Source: Trematomus loennbergii (Eukaryota > Chordata > Actinopteri > Perciformes > Nototheniidae). Taken from it: DNA of 64,000 nucleotides. Each line of letters opens with the position of its first letter. Within the stretch, counting starts at the first letter, position 1. Location: contig JAAOOA010000173.1 of assembly GCA_012861695.1 (NCBI GenBank), positions 190,001-254,000 on the forward strand, written 5' to 3'. Both the position numbers and the translations under genes were made by a program. This document shows positions 35,071-48,276 of this stretch, piece after piece. Below the pieces are notes generated by a model. The model made no database searches. It was not told the origin of the DNA and saw only the letters and a program-made list of their open reading frames with translations.

Positions 35071-37027
35071 ATCTGCCTCCAATAACCGCAATCAGATAAA
35101 TGTCTGAGCAGCCACACAGTGAGGCCTGGCGAGTGAATCAGCCGCCGGCCGGAGGACAAAAACAGAAATGGGGGAGGAGGTGGGGGTCTTGGAAAATAAT
35201 CTGACAACTGAAAAATTGGAGGGGGGGAGGACTCATGTGCTAGACATCGTAAAACTGTTTCCTGCGACTCACGGACTCAGGGAGGGGTTGTCATTTTTTT
35301 TTTACAAGCTTCTCTTCCAAAAATGAAACAAGTGTTCGTAATAACACAACCAGACATGGGGAGTTTTTCTTTTGAGATTTTTCAAAAAATACATTCAGCA
35401 GCTCAGTGTGTGCAGTTACAACACATTTCAGGGAACATTTGCTCTATTTAAGTCTGTGCAGTGTTGATGCTAAATGTATTCAATTAAAGCATTCAATTCC
35501 TCAGTGAGTGCTGACCAAGAAAGAGTTTTTCTTCTCGTTCCCAGCATGCATTGCTCACACTCTTCTAGCAACCAGGATCCTTGACACCTATATCTTCTTG
35601 CAAAGCTAATGTAGATTCGGTCTCCCTCAGCTAGATTTATTTTGGCCATGTGCTCTCAAATGAGTCTCGAATTAATCAGACAAATCCCTACAACATGTAT
35701 CCTGGTCCATATCATCCTCTCATATTTTGAAATGTGACTTTTTACCCGGGCCGACAAGTACAAATGCGCTATAACGGTCCAAAACATTTATATTTGTATA
35801 GATTATATATTTGGCAACTGTAACTGTCACTGAAAACTCACCTAAAATGTACGTTTTATTGGCTTATTTGAACAATGTGATTGTATGATTTCTTTTTATG
35901 TTATTGCAGATCTGCTGTAAGCTAGCTAGCTAATGTAGCTAATTGTTTGTCTTTGTCTCTTAACCTTTTTCTTTTTATGGGTAATCATTTCTCATATATA
36001 ACAACATCTGATGTATGAATTTGTCTGATACATTTATTTGCATCATGCAGCCGTACTGAAGGCCTTCATTTTGGATTAGATAAATCCTCAAAAGCAACAC
36101 ACGCCCTCTTCTTCTGCCTCGAAGGATGTTTGCTGTCACTAAACATGGAGGAGAAACTCCCTCTAATACTCTACCATCCGCCTCTCAGCCGGCGCTCGGT
36201 GGTGGCTTTGAACTTGTGGCAAGCTCAGCGTTTGATGTCAGCGTCTGGAAGAAGCCTGAACCTGTGGTTTGCTCGAGGTTTGCTCGTGGTTTGTCGGGAC
36301 GTTACGTAAGGCGTCATTATTTGCAGCTTCTTGCTGCGGGGGCCTCAGTTACATCATGGTTGAACTTTGCCGTGTGGCGCTGATGTTATTTTTGGCAAAG
36401 TAGTGTTATGCACCTGAATAGAGAAAGGCTGGCGCCGCGCTCAGGAAAAAGAAGAAGAAGGAGGGGGAGGAAGAAGAGGAGGTGAACGTTAGCCACAACC
36501 AGCGAGGCTGTTAAAGACTAAATGAGAGTTAAACGCTCCCCTGCTGATGACTTTAGCAGCCAGTCCCTGTGGACGCTGTCGGAAAGAGCGACGGGAAGGA
36601 AAAAGTCAAGGCGTTCCAGTTTGGAGCGAGTCTCCTTCAGTGACTGCTTTCACAGATTATGATATTCTTTTTGAGCTGAAAAAAACCCTTAGAGTCTTTG
36701 TTGGGCTTCGTCTCCTGCCTCTTAAATCGTCTGCGGTCTGGAAACATTTTCCTGACGAGAGAAGCTGGCGAGGCTCCGAGCTGCCATCATTATGTCAACT
36801 TCTGTAACAAGGCTGATTCCTAGGCACGGATCTTCCCGTCTGCTTTTCAAGCTTTATTTCTCCTTTTTCATTTTAAACAAAAACATTTGTTTCTTCCAGG
36901 GAAATTCTGATCATTTCCCCCCGGCTCCCACCTCCGACAGTTATTTGGAAATTCAGGTTAGACTTGATATCCTGTCCTCCCTGTGTGAACCCCATCCCCC
37001 TAAAAAAACTGGCATCCTGGCCCCTAC
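35071..37027. other. Intergenic; possible conserved non-coding patches
   Basis: Includes a poly-T (35294-35304), a GC-balanced patch at 36120-36400, and a purine run at 36445-36484. ORFs up to 86 codons here show no domain and no splice context. No element end was recognised. Confidence 0.4.
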
Positions 37028-37155
37028 CACACACACACACGCATACGCACACACATGCACGCGCACATGCACACGCACACATACGCACGCATGCACACAT
37101 ACGCACGCATGCACACACACGCACGCACACGCACACACACACGCACACGCACACG

Positions 37156-37227
<72 letters not shown>
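37028..37227. repeat. (CA)n with (CG) variants, about 200 bp
   Basis: Left part mixes CACACG, CATACG and GCATGCA variants (37040-37160). The right part is pure AC (37160-37226). The left part is the older, more degenerate half. Confidence 0.95.
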
Positions 37228-37229
<2 letters not shown>

Positions 37230-38032
37230 GAATCCCCATCATGGCTGCAGATGTGCACATGTGGCTCCAGTGAGTGAGTCATTATTTTGGGTTTGCTCTC
37301 TTGCTCTTTCTCTCTCTGCCACCATGGCAACTGACGGATGTTTGGCAGGAGGTCCTTGGCACTGAGCCAGACTGAACCAGTAATAGATCTGCAGGGATAG
37401 AAAGACAGAGGTTTTTTTTTAATGTATTTGTGCCACAGAAACAGAAAACAAGTGTGTGTGCCAGTGTGAGTTAAACTGTGTAAACATAAGAGAGGAGAGA
37501 TGGGCCGGGCTTCAGTTTGGCGAAGATCCAGTCGCTCCATAAAGCTCTGATTCTGAACCTCTGGCACAACAAAGCTCTTTGCCACAACGCTCCCGCTTGG
37601 CACCCGCCGTGATTTCCCATCATCCCTTGCTTTGGCAGCTGGCCGACCTTTTCCTGCAGGCCTGCAAAGAGGATTAGGACTGAAGGGGGGGGGTGTGAAG
37701 GGAGGCGAAGGGAAAAAGAGAGCCTTGTTGTTTTTCTGTTGTCCCCTCAGTGACATCACCGCACCTTTTGATTCCAGATGCAAGGCGTTCAAAAGTGTTT
37801 TTCCCCGGGTTTATTTGACTTGGCCGCCCATTTTATAATTCCACGGCGAGGGCTGTATCTCGGGTGATTTAGGGGGGAAGGAACGGACAAAATGGCATCT
37901 CCTGCAGCCTGAAGGGTCAACACAAACGTCTAAGGATTGAGGGTGTACAGATTGTAAACCCGCTTGAGTCAAATTTGTCAGGCTTTGTTCTGAACAAACA
38001 CTTGACATGACTGACATCCACATAATAATTCT
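37228..38032. other. GC-balanced unique DNA, no gene
   Basis: The patch 37500-37900 is non-repetitive, contains ACTTGGCCGCCCATTTTATA, and looks more like conserved regulatory DNA than neutral spacer. This is texture only; no transcription unit can be drawn. Confidence 0.35.
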
Positions 38033-38388
38033 TTAAAAATACATATTCTGCTCATTTTCAGGTTCATATCAGTATGTAGTGTCTCTACTGGGACATGTCT
38101 CCATGCTTTAATGTTCAACAAGCTCTTTATTTTTCTCATACTGCCTGTGCTGCAGCACCTCTTTTCACCCTCTGTCTGAAACCAGAGCGTACAATGTGTT
38201 GGAGCCCTATCCAATAGAAGTGTGAGTGTTACATATTGATCTCATTATGTTCCAGAAGTCAACAAAGCAGTCCAATGGAGACGTTTTAGGGATTTAGAGT
38301 TTTGAGGATTTTAGCCTTTGCAGACCATTTAAAATGCACAAATACGTATATAACAAATACAAGGAGGGACAACCCCAATATGCATAAC
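38033..38388 (+). mobile_element. Family A MITE, single-unit copy, internally deleted
   Basis: TTAA at 38033-38036 is followed by one 57-bp unit, then ATGCTTTAATGTTCAACAAG, CTGCCTGTGCTGCAGCACC and TCTGTCTGAAACCAGAGC. The middle block from GCCCAGTCTGC to the CACG before TACAATGTG is deleted. The copy continues with TACAATGTGTTGGAGCC and ends near ACCCCAATATGCATAACC. The right TTAA is lost. Confidence 0.82.
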
Positions 38389-39052
38389 CGTGCTACTGAA
38401 TGTCGATGTTTAGCTAGCGGCTCATTTAGAAAATGATGTCCCCCAATCTTAATCCCCTTTTTGCAGAGCTCTGAATGACAGAAACACATTCCTCCATGAA
38501 CACCAAAGCTCTTTGAATCACTGCACACATTCAGAGGTCTGGAAGCTTTTATCTTTCCTGGTCCAATCACTTTCTGTTCCCAGCAGTTATTGATGTTTGC
38601 GTGAAGGTCTATCAATAGATCAGTGAGTCATTTCCTGAGTGTGTACTGTATGTGTTTTGTAGGACGGTAGATTTTGTGCATCTGATGGGGTTGTTTCCAG
38701 GCAGGAGCTTTTACTGCTCAGAGGAGAGGCTCTCTGCATGTAAATGAGATGGAGATGTGTTTGTTGAAATGGTAAACAGACTGTTTTTTGGTCGTCTGCC
38801 AACAGTCGTGCAGCTGGAAGAGAAGAAGAAGAAGAAGAAGCAGCAGAAGCAGTGGAGTCCCAGTAAACAGGAAGCAGTTCATTACTGCTAATATCCTGAC
38901 CATAAAGTTATGGGCTGATAAGTGAGAAGATTAAAGTGCATCGCCCAGGCTCTGTTTACACTCCACAGACAGGAGGAAACACAACACATCTGCTGGGTAG
39001 TGGTGGTGTGTGTGTGTGTGTGTGTGTGTGTGTGATTGGGGGGGGCAGGCGG
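38389..39052. other. Unique spacer with two short microsatellites
   Basis: Contains (GAA)n near 38819-38841 and (GT)n at 39006-39033. No gene seen. Confidence 0.45.
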
Positions 39053-39245
39053 TTACATTACATGTTACTTGTTAGTTGCTTTTATCCAAAGCGACTTACA
39101 TACTCAATACTGTGGACAATCCCCACAGGAGCAATTTGGGGTGAAGTGTCTCAGGGACACAACGACATGCTAACTGCAGTGGGGTTTGAACCTGTGGCCC
39201 CTGATCCCAACACCAAGGCTCTATCCACTGCGCCACACGCCTCCC
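39053..39245 (-). mobile_element. tRNA-derived SINE, near full length
   Basis: Inverted tail TTACATTACATG at the left; inverted body with ATCCAAAGCGACTTACATAC and CCCACAGGAGCAATTTGGGG. The inverted tRNA-like head has box B (GGTTTGAACC) near 39182 and box A (CCACTGCGCCA) near 39224. The best preserved head among the copies. Confidence 0.87.
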
Positions 39246-39860
39246 GTTTACAGAAGGAATGCAATTTAGCCTGCAGGGGAGTTTGGGTGAGGCCAGCCCT
39301 AGAAAATGCAAATGTGTTAACAGGAATTAGCAAACAATTGAAATGTACTTGTTTCAGCACAAACCAAAATAATGCGCTAAGAGTGATGAAAACATGATTT
39401 CATTGCGTAAATTAGAAGTAATAAAACAAATACATTAAAAACTATAATACCCATTATTAGAAAAAGGGGAGTGAGACGCTAACGTATATGAAGATGTGGG
39501 AAAAAAAGTATTTTCCAGTTTTATTTCTTCAAACCTGTTTACACATTTTATCATATTGTGGCTCAGCCGGTAAAGCAGGTCGTCCAATAATCAGAAGATC
39601 AGAGTTTAAACTATTATTGTGATTGTATTGTTAGCTAGCTGGCATTAGCATTTAGATGTGTTCCAGCGCTTCAATTTATTGCTGTGTCTCGATTCTGACA
39701 CTTCCCTTAGCTCATTGCCATGTCTCCCACTGTGAACACTCTCGCAGTGTGTTCATTTCAACCTGATAGCATCGTCTGAAATCACACACGGCTGCTGTGC
39801 CGACACTACAAGTGACGATAGCTACTGTAAGCTAACTATCTAGCTAGCAATGTGTTGTTT
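39246..39860. other. Intergenic, nothing recognised
   Basis: AT-rich with small TAGCTAGC palindromes near 39634 and 39840. No gene. Confidence 0.4.
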
Positions 39861-39946
39861 GATAGATAGATAGATAGATGGATAGATAGACAGATAGATA
39901 GATAGATAGATAGATAGCTATCTATCTATCTATCTATCTATCTGTC

Positions 39947-39990
<44 letters not shown>

Positions 39991-40051
39991 CAGATAGATG
40001 ATAGATAGATAGATATATAGATAGATAGATAGATAGATGGATGGATGGATG

Positions 40052-40097
<46 letters not shown>

Positions 40098-40109
40098 GAG
40101 AGAGATAGC
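39861..40109. repeat. (GATA)n microsatellite containing an inverted (CTAT)n block
   Basis: (GATA)n runs to about 39917, switches to (CTAT)n until about 39946, then returns to (GATA)n with GGAT variants. The switches create two palindromic centres (near 39917 and 39947), so single strands can fold into hairpins. Confidence 0.95.
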
Positions 40110-41559
40110 ATTTAGCTTCAAACTTAAAATAAAGCATTGCTAGTAATTAAAGGTGACATTAAGGCGTAGAGAGTTTAAATCTAACTAAATAATTTCTCAA
40201 TGATTTTACACATTGTTATACACCTCAAATCTTTACAGGAGGAGCAGAAATCCCCAGGATATTGACAGGACATGTTCAATGCATCTCTCAACATGTTGAA
40301 GCAGACAAAGGGTGGTAGCTTCCCTTCTTGTGTTTGTAGTTATTTAAACCTCGTCATTGAGTGGACGTTTGTTCTGCTGAAAAAGTCTGAAAGGCTTCGG
40401 TGCAGGAAGCTTCACACAGACCATAAGTGGTGTGGAGGGGGAGCTCTTAATAATTGAGCAAATAGCTTTGTAGAGTTAGCTTTGATGTGTTAAAACGGGT
40501 TTAATTTTTAAACAGAGCGTTGGGTAAATGAAGCATTGCTGTACACAGAGAAGAGGCTTTGATGATGTTGAACTGACGATGCATTCAGGGCAGAAAAATA
40601 AAACACATTTCTGTTTTATCTCGCCTCAATCGGAGGCAACTGTCAGCGGCCCAGATAATTAAGAATTGGCTACGAATTCAAACAGAGAAACTGATTAGCC
40701 ATCGCAGTCCCAGCCGTGTCGACTCTAAACACAATGTTTAATGAAAAGTCGTTTGAAATGTATCTACAAACTTTGGGCTATTAATGATGTTGATGATGTC
40801 TGTCAGCGCAGACTAGCGATCGGCTGAACTGTTCTCTTCACGTCTCACAGTGTCTGAACGAGATCTGAGTTTCACCTCCTCAATGAACCCGAATTAGCCA
40901 ACAGCTGGTGAATATGTGCAACAATAAGTGGACTCCAGCAGCAAAAATGTTCAGATGTTCAAAAAGTGTGTGAGACCTAAAGCTGAGTTAGGCCCTGTGT
41001 CCACATATAGCATCTTATTTTGGGCAGAAAGGCGCTGGCAGGATGCTGGGCAGAGCAATGGATGTATAAAGAGAACTGGATATGCTGTTGGAGCCCTGTT
41101 CATTCCTATGAGGTTAAATTCATGAAGCCAAAATGGCCTGACTGTAGAGACCCTAAATGATTGGATCTAGACCCAATTCGCTCTGTGAAAGCAGGGTCAG
41201 GCCGGCATCTCAGTGAAATGAACAGAGAGGACAAATAACTCTGAGTTGGCTTTTAGAGCATTTTACAACTTTTAAACTCCAACAATTTAAATAAGGGCTT
41301 CGAAGGAGTTGATTTGTCTCCAAAAAATGATCCGCTGAATTACAGACTTCTCTTTCCCAATCAAAGTCAACAGGAAAAGCAGTTTTTTGGCACAATAACA
41401 TCACAGACTGGCACGGTAGTTGTAGTACCACCATTTGGAAAGACACAATAAGAGAGTAGCTAGTAAAGTAAAGTAGCATTTAGCAGCCAAAGAGACAGAT
41501 ACTTCTTCTCTTCATCATGGACACAAACACAACTCCTATGCGTGATCGGTAATGTTGAG
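40110..41559. other. Unique DNA with a candidate conserved patch
   Basis: The patch 40600-40760 (with AGATAATTAAGAATTGG and AACTGATTAGCCATC) is non-repetitive and carries homeodomain-like TAATTA-type sites, a texture often seen in vertebrate conserved non-coding elements. No ORF is supported. Confidence 0.35.
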
Positions 41560-41872
41560 TGTTACGTGCTGTGGTGTGTTTGTGTGTTTCTCTTCCTCTG
41601 ATTGTCTCCCCATGTGTTTTCTGTGTGGACGTGTTTACTAGCTATGGCTTGTTTTTTGGAGATGTGCTCCTGTGTAACCTTAGTGTTTACTTGTATCACT
41701 TTATTTTATAAGAAAGTTGTTCTCATTTTGTCCTTACTTTGTAAATTGCCTGGTGAGCCCTCTTTATTCTTCGTCATTGAACAATATATTTTAATTTTGC
41801 AAATCAGTTTCCTCTTTCTTTTTTATCTTATATTGTGTTACTTCCCTTTTAGCCCTAGATTATTGGTTAACA
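41560..41872. mobile_element. Candidate solo LTR, 313 bp
   Basis: Starts TGTTACGTGC and ends TTGGTTAACA, giving TG...CA ends with a short inverted TGTT/AACA. Flanking 5-mers are TTGAG and CTGAG (4 of 5 identical), compatible with a retroviral-type integration duplication. The split repeat at 6263-7340 is a second copy. No internal gag or pol sequence is present in the window. It could instead be an unclassified repeat. Confidence 0.45.
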
Positions 41873-41933
41873 CTGAGATCAAACTAAATATCAACTTAAA
41901 AAGTGAATGTATGTTCATAACAACATTCAAGAT

Positions 41934-42065
41934 TCAAAGGTTTTATTGTGCACAAAGCTACAGTGTAGAAATGGCAATGACATTCTTCTGACCTGAGCTC
42001 CTCCAACAATCCAACATATATAATAAAATACAAAAATACAAAGTAGTGCACAAAGTCTATATACT
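41934..42065 (-). mobile_element. Non-LTR retrotransposon 3' UTR fragment, inverted
   Basis: Starts TTCAAGATTCAAAGGTTTTA, contains CACAAAGCTACAGTGTAGAA and GAGCTCCTCCAACAAT, and matches 50708-50824 closely and the + copy ending at 28430. Coding part absent. Confidence 0.7.
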
Positions 42066-44298
42066 TGTCTATATACTAGCTTGTTGACAGAATATTGTGC
42101 AGGTTTAAGGAAGTATTGACACCACTTCTCAGCTGCTGAGGAGATCAGAAACTAAACCCTGGAGCTGCAGCAGGGTGTCGAGTCTCCACAAGCCCTCTGA
42201 GTAAATCTGCTGATGAGGGAAGTGAAGGTTATTTTCAGTCACCGTGACTTCTGGGACTGTAAACGGTTAATCATTCCTGGAGCTCCAGTTTGACCTCAGC
42301 CTCACCTCCCAACTCTTAAGTTTTTCCCGCTGCTGGTTTCCCATCGTGGAGTCTTCCTCCCCCATGTGAAACTGCTAAGCTGAATAAACTGATGGGGTCG
42401 ACCCCTGCAGACATGAAGCCAAGTCTGCAGATCTCCCATCTGAGAGGCCTAAGGGAGGCTATTTAAAGCCCCGCTGATCAGGAAAAAACACACACGGCTG
42501 ACAGAGCTTCATTAGCTCGTAGCGTCTTATATCCTGAGACAGGTTTACAGTCTGATGCAGACGCACAAGGCTTTGAGAGGAGGAGGCTTTTTATAGCTAT
42601 TGCACTTACTGTAAAGGCCTCGGTTGCTTTAAAGAGAGTAGTTTTTCCACATGTTAAGGAATAAGTACCTCTTCTGCTGTTGTATCATATTCTGACTGCA
42701 TACCAGTGGCCTCATGATGCCTTAAGCATCAACTTAGTCCAGTTGTAAACAAAAAAGTGACAGAAGTATCCGAATACAAGTATATATAGCATATTTACTA
42801 TCCTTTGTATCCTATGTTTGCATTTTGTGAGTAGTAGGTTGGTTTATTAGTGTAATTATTCTGTATTTGTAGTTTGTGTGTTGGATTAACGATACTCTGT
42901 AGATATACTGTATATATTTCACTGTTGATATGCATCAGCTCATTCCAATGTTTACTTTCTATTTGTTTGTATTATGTGCAATGCCTTGTTTACATGACAA
43001 CTATTCAAACCTGGCCTACACTGCATTAAATGGCTTTCATTGTCAGATTCTTTGTTTACCATAAATATAGATGATTCTATGTCAACAGGTGTTTTGAAGC
43101 AGTGAATGTTGGGGCTTTTATTTTGGAAGAAAAGAGAATTTAGTCGTTGAGAAGCTGTAATAATTTGACACAACATGGCACCAAATGACACAAGGCCTGC
43201 TCAAGTTAAACATGTGTTTACCAACTACTCATGTGGGTATGAGTCTGCTTCACAAATGAACAGACACAGAGACAAATGAGGCAAGAATGTACTTCCTTTC
43301 ATGTGTGAAAACACTTTGAAAGGATCCAATGAAGCACACTAAGTCTCAGAGGTTTGAAGCATAAACACAGAGCTAAGAGGGGGTTAATATAAGGGATAGT
43401 TTTTGTTGCTGTAACAAAAAGGATTGGTATCATTTGTGGGATTCTCCTTGTTTATATTAAATACATATTTTAGATTCTTGTTTTAAAAGGGATTAAACAA
43501 AAACGTACATGGTGATAATTGTGTTCACTGTCATCAAATATTAAATCTCCTTGTAGTTCAATTTGGGCTTTCTTTGTTTTTGATGTGTGATTTAAGAGTT
43601 TATGGAAATGCCTTTTATGGGAAGAGGTATTAACTACATGTAAAAACACATTATATATCGGTATATACATATATTAGTATGTCTCTAGTCTGCAGCCGTG
43701 TCTCAGATGTTTTCAGAGACCCTGAGCTGAAAATGTAACTCCTCCCGTCTGTGTTGAGTGAATGATGTGGGAAATATCGTCCAAGCTGTCAGCTCTTGTT
43801 TGTGTTTCCATTTGGGAAGTGAAATCACATGAAGGATTTCCCCCTCCCCGCCGCGCTGTTGGAGGCGACAGGATGATCAGTCAGCTGACGGAGGGGATTT
43901 ATGTGGGGGGGGGGGCTGCAGGTTGTAAAGGGTCATGAGGAGAAAGGCTTCACAGAGAACCAGCAGCCATGATGGACTCATGTATTCAAACAAGATGCTC
44001 TACGCAGCAAAAATGTAGTAAAAATAAGCCAAATATTCTAAGAGCATAGAATCACCTCTACCTATTAACTACAACGCTAGCAACTAACTTGAAGTCGTTT
44101 TAAAATTGTGCCAGTTTTAATGTTTTATAACAGCTTCTTTTATTTGCATATTGACTGGTAATGTGCCATTTCATTTGTGTTTTACGACCGCTGTATTCGT
44201 CTGCCTGTATTGTTTTGCGTTCATCTGTTCAACTTTGTTCATGCTGGCCAGGTCACTCTTGAAGAAGAGATTTTAATCTCAATGAGACTTTTACCTGG
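42066..44298. other. Intergenic; possible conserved patch
   Basis: The patch 42110-42490 is GC-balanced and non-repetitive. A poly-G run lies near 43906-43915. No ORF is supported. Confidence 0.4.
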
Positions 44299-44687
44299 TT
44301 AAAGGTGGGGTAGGTAATTCACTTCAGAAACACTTTTTGTTATATTCCATGGAATGCTCTTAACATCCCGATAGCAATGAATATCTGAAGTGCTTTGACA
44401 AAAAATCCATTAAAAAATGTAATCTGTGGAAGCCGTAGTACTGTAAAAAGCACGACCAATCATCTGAGCCGGTCCGGCTAAAATAACTGGATGGCCTACC
44501 TGCCTGTCAGCCTTCCATCTGTGCACAAACTTATCTCGTGCCCTCATTGGTCATGTGCGCGTTCGTGTGTGTTGGAGGAGGGGCTCTGTAAGGAAGTCTG
44601 AAGGAAGGCAGATTTTTTCCGGTTGTGTATTTTCAAATTCTAGCGCACTCGTGCTGGTTTCTCCAAAATTACATACCCCACCTTTAA
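44299..44687 (+). mobile_element. TTAA-type MITE, family C (full copy)
   Basis: TTAA at 44299-44302 and 44684-44687 bound inverted ends AGGTGGGGTAGGTAATT and TTACATACCCCACCT. The body contains CCTCATTGGTCATGTGCGCG and GGAGGAGGGGCTCTGTAAGG. A shorter inverted copy lies at 59639-59943. Non-coding. Confidence 0.88.
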
Positions 44688-45879
44688 ATAAAGGATATAT
44701 ATAACGTCAGTATGGCACCATGCTCATAATCACATGTTCGCATGGTATATTTAGCAGGTTTAAAGGTTAGCACCTTAGTTTAGCGTGTTATCATGTAACA
44801 TTTGCTAATTAGCCGTAAACACAAAGTACAGCTGAGGCCGATTTAATGTTTAGTTCTGTAGGTATTTGATTAATGAAAACAAAACAGTGGACAATTTAAA
44901 AAGATGACCTGATCTTCGTGATGTCGTAGGAATTTACACTTAGGCCTAGTCCACGTGTTTACAGGTATTTCTGTCAAAATAATGTCACCGTACATTTATG
45001 TGTAAACATGTAAAAACACACATTAGAAAATCTTTTATTTGACCATGTTGGCCAGTCACTGGTGTAGTTACACCTCCTAAAGGAGATAATGGTGCACACT
45101 AAAAACAAAAGAAAGAATCCCTGTGTAGTCAACCAAAACAATGCTCTGTTTCCAGTGACCTAACACCTCTGTTGGGTGTGAAGAAAAAGGCCTAATCAGC
45201 GAAATTTAGAAAAAATTCACGTGTATACTGTACGCGGACTTTCCCTTGGTAACCCATTTACCTCCACCTATTAATTACTACAGTATTTCCAATAGGTTGT
45301 TTCAATGGGGAAATTGAGAGTTGCAGTGGATGCAGCTTTAAATGTGTCTTAAATCTAAGCTTTAGTTCTGGAAAAACATCCCTCTAAATCAACATTTGGA
45401 TTTGGTTGTAAACAGCTGTGGGCCGTAACCATATGTAAAGCAGCTCAGGGAATCAAGAGTGATGAAACTCTACGCAACTACCATGTAAAATGCTCTGAAT
45501 TCTCCCTGTCTTTATGTAACACTGCTGCATTTCACCTCCTTGCTTATCCCTCTGCCTCACTGTATTTGCCTGAAGCTCAGGATGCAAACGGCTCACTGCT
45601 CCAGCACATTTGCCTGCAGCAGCCGAGGCGTCGCTGGAAAAACACGACGCATTGTTCACCACCGCCAGCCTCTTCCCTCGCACTTCCTCTCCCTCTCTTT
45701 CCGTCAGCTGACTGGGTAAGTGAGGCCATGTCATGATACCGCGAAGAGCCCGAAGCAGAGTTCAGGCTGTGGCTAAAATGATGTTGACTCACTGCTGGCC
45801 AGACATCAACATTATTACACATCAGTCGGACGTCTCTGCATCATTTGACCTTAACACCAATTGGGCTTGGCAGTGTGGA
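44688..45879. other. Intergenic, nothing recognised
   Basis: AT-rich to balanced unique sequence. The minus-strand ORFs at 45453-45822 overlap each other in different frames and show no domain. Confidence 0.4.
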
Positions 45880-46265
45880 TTAAAGAGGTCATATTCTGCT
45901 CATTTTCAGGTTCATATTTGTATTTAGTGCCTCGTGACTTGTCTCCATGCTTTAATGTTCAAAAAGCTCTTTATTGTTCTCATACTGCCTGTGCTGCAGC
46001 ACCTCTTTTCACCCTCTGTCTGAAACCAGAGCCCAGTCTGCTCTGATTGGTTAGCTGGCCAGCTCTGTTGGGATTGGTCAACCGCTTAGAGATGTCCCTG
46101 CAGACCATATCACGTACAATGTGTTGGAGCGCTAGCCAATAGAAGCATAGGTGTTGCATAGTGATGTCACTAACTTAAGGAAGTAAAAACGGAGTCCAAT
46201 GGAGGCGTTTCAGGACCGGGTGGGGTGTGTTTTAGCCTTTGCAGACAATTTCAGAGCACAAAAAC
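45880..46265 (+). mobile_element. Family A MITE, single-unit, nearly complete
   Basis: TTAA at 45880-45883, then TTTTCAGGTTCATATTTG (one unit, diverged), ATGCTTTAATGTTCAAAAAG, GGTTAGCTGGCCAGCTCTG, TACAATGTGTTGGAGCGC, GTGATGTCAC and CCTTTGCAGACAATTTC. The right TTAA is not preserved. A good representative of the unexpanded form. Confidence 0.85.
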
Positions 46266-47734
46266 CTCATACAAATTTTCTTCTTATTTTGTGAAGAACA
46301 TAAAAAACAGATTGTTCTTTTGCCCGTTTGTTATTTGTTTTGAAGGTCAGTAGACCGAATGGCCCGATTTACTCTGACATGATTTGTTTCAATGTAGCAA
46401 CACAATGATATTTTTTTTGTAAATGTCTTTGCTCCACGAAACCAGTTTTTAAATAGCAGACAGATTTTGATTTCACTTCTTTAAAAAAATAGGAACTAAA
46501 TAACTGACTAAAGGACTTTAATAGACAGATTTGTATAACTACAACTCTACGAGCAAACCATATACATGTTGTTATTCAGTAATCCTTAAATTAGATTTAA
46601 GCTTAAGATAATAATTGAATAAGTGTGATAAACTCCTCTTTTTAAAACCCTGAGTACAATACAAAGTACAAAAACCCTACAATAACATGAGTAAGAAAGT
46701 AAACACACCATATCTATGAATACATTTTACAATAATAGTTGTAATGTCTCTGAAAGGTGAAATATCTCAAGTCACTAAAATAGATAGACACAAAGCTGGT
46801 CCTCAGCATACAGACAGCCGCAGCACAGAAGCAGTATGGATGACTCTGCCTGGTAACAACCGCGGAATTCTGTGATTGGCTGTTGGCCCTGTGACGTCAC
46901 GGGTGCCTGGCACTGGAATGCATGAGAGGGATTGAGCTGAGCCTGCAGCTAAACAGCTTCAACACTTGTTGCTTTCATTCTGAATGTTTCGCTTTACAAC
47001 CCATGATATATTTTTCAACATATGCGTTGAATGAATTATTTTTACTTTAGCTTGTGCTGTTAGTGGAAATAAAAAAAAATGTAAGTAATGGAATATTTTT
47101 TTATATATATATTTTGTCTATCAAAATAAAGTGTGTGGTTACAGCACTTGTTGAACTCTCACAGGAGTGTGTGTGCAGGCTGTCAGCTGAACTCTCTGCT
47201 CAGGGTTTTGGGTATTTATAAAAACCTATTTTGCTCCCCTGTGGGCAGAGAGCAGGAGAGGATAGGAAGAGGTCTCACTCTGCCTCAAATACCTGAGATC
47301 CCATTTTAAACACAACGTTTGGAGCTAGAAAGGGACTTGAAATGTTGTCTGAAATGCCTGTTTCATTTTTCAGTGGACATACAGTGGTTACAATGTCAAT
47401 GTCTCTTTTTCAGATCAGATGTCTTTGGGGATGTCTGATTTCTTCTGCTTGGGTTGTAAATGCTGACTCTGTTCCTGCTAAATTGTATTAGGTCGGCAAA
47501 AACGAATTTGGTTTCGGTCAAACTTTGATTCTTGTCAAACCACATACCACTCACATGACCGAGGTCATTTCTTTTCATTTTCAGCATTTTGGAAACGCCT
47601 TTAAAAGGTTTTGAAGGTCCTATTTCCCTTTTTATAAATTGTTATCGAATAATTATTATTGCTAAAAGGCCCTGCTTGTACATTTGCAACCAGTAGCTAT
47701 AACTGAATTCAGTGTTGAATGGGAGGAACAATGT
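46266..47734. other. Intergenic; one GC-balanced patch
   Basis: The patch 46795-46945 has GTGATTGGCTG (an inverted CCAAT box) and TGTGACGTCACGGGTG (a palindromic CRE). It looks promoter-like, but no transcript start or ORF follows within reach. Confidence 0.35.
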
Positions 47735-48060
47735 TGAAATACTTTTCTTCAAGTAAAAGTCCTGCATTCAAAGTGTTATTTAGGGTAATAAGCAATTCAA
47801 TGTAGTAAGGTCATTTTAGAAAAATATATTATATTATTGGATTCATTGGCCAAAAGTTCTTCTTATGCTGCCATAATAATACCATTTTGTCTACTGTTTA
47901 TATCAATAATCTGAATCTACAAAGTAGCTATTGGATGTTGTCAGACAAAGCTATGTAATAAAAATTACAAAATGTGTTTCTAAAATGAGAACCGTCAACG
48001 GGAAATACTCAAGTAAAATACCTACTTGAGTAAATGTACTTAGTTATATTCAACTACTGA
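47735..48060. mobile_element. Decayed hAT-type element (CAGTGGTGG family)
   Basis: Shares AAGTAAAAGTCCTGCATTCA and CTTGAGTAAATGTACTTAG with the intron copy at 49864-50396. Both termini are too degenerate to fix a target duplication. Confidence 0.5.
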
Positions 48061-48276
48061 TTAGCTAACAGGAAGTGTTGCAATCCGTCTTCTAAATGGC
48101 ATCAGATATATGCTGACTTTTGCACTTCCTCTGGTTAAGATTTCTGCACAAAACTACTGCTTGTAAAGCTGTATGTGTATTTATTTTTAAACACAAACAT
48201 TTCTTTTAGTATTTTCATACTTTAATAGTTTTTTTCTCTATGTCATTTGTCATTTTCTCTCTAAATGATCATCTTA

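Noticed and set aside
46795..46945. Promoter of a second gene (CRE and inverted CCAAT)
   Set aside because: No coding exon, splice site or ORF with a recognisable domain follows on either strand; recorded only as a patch in the intergenic entry.
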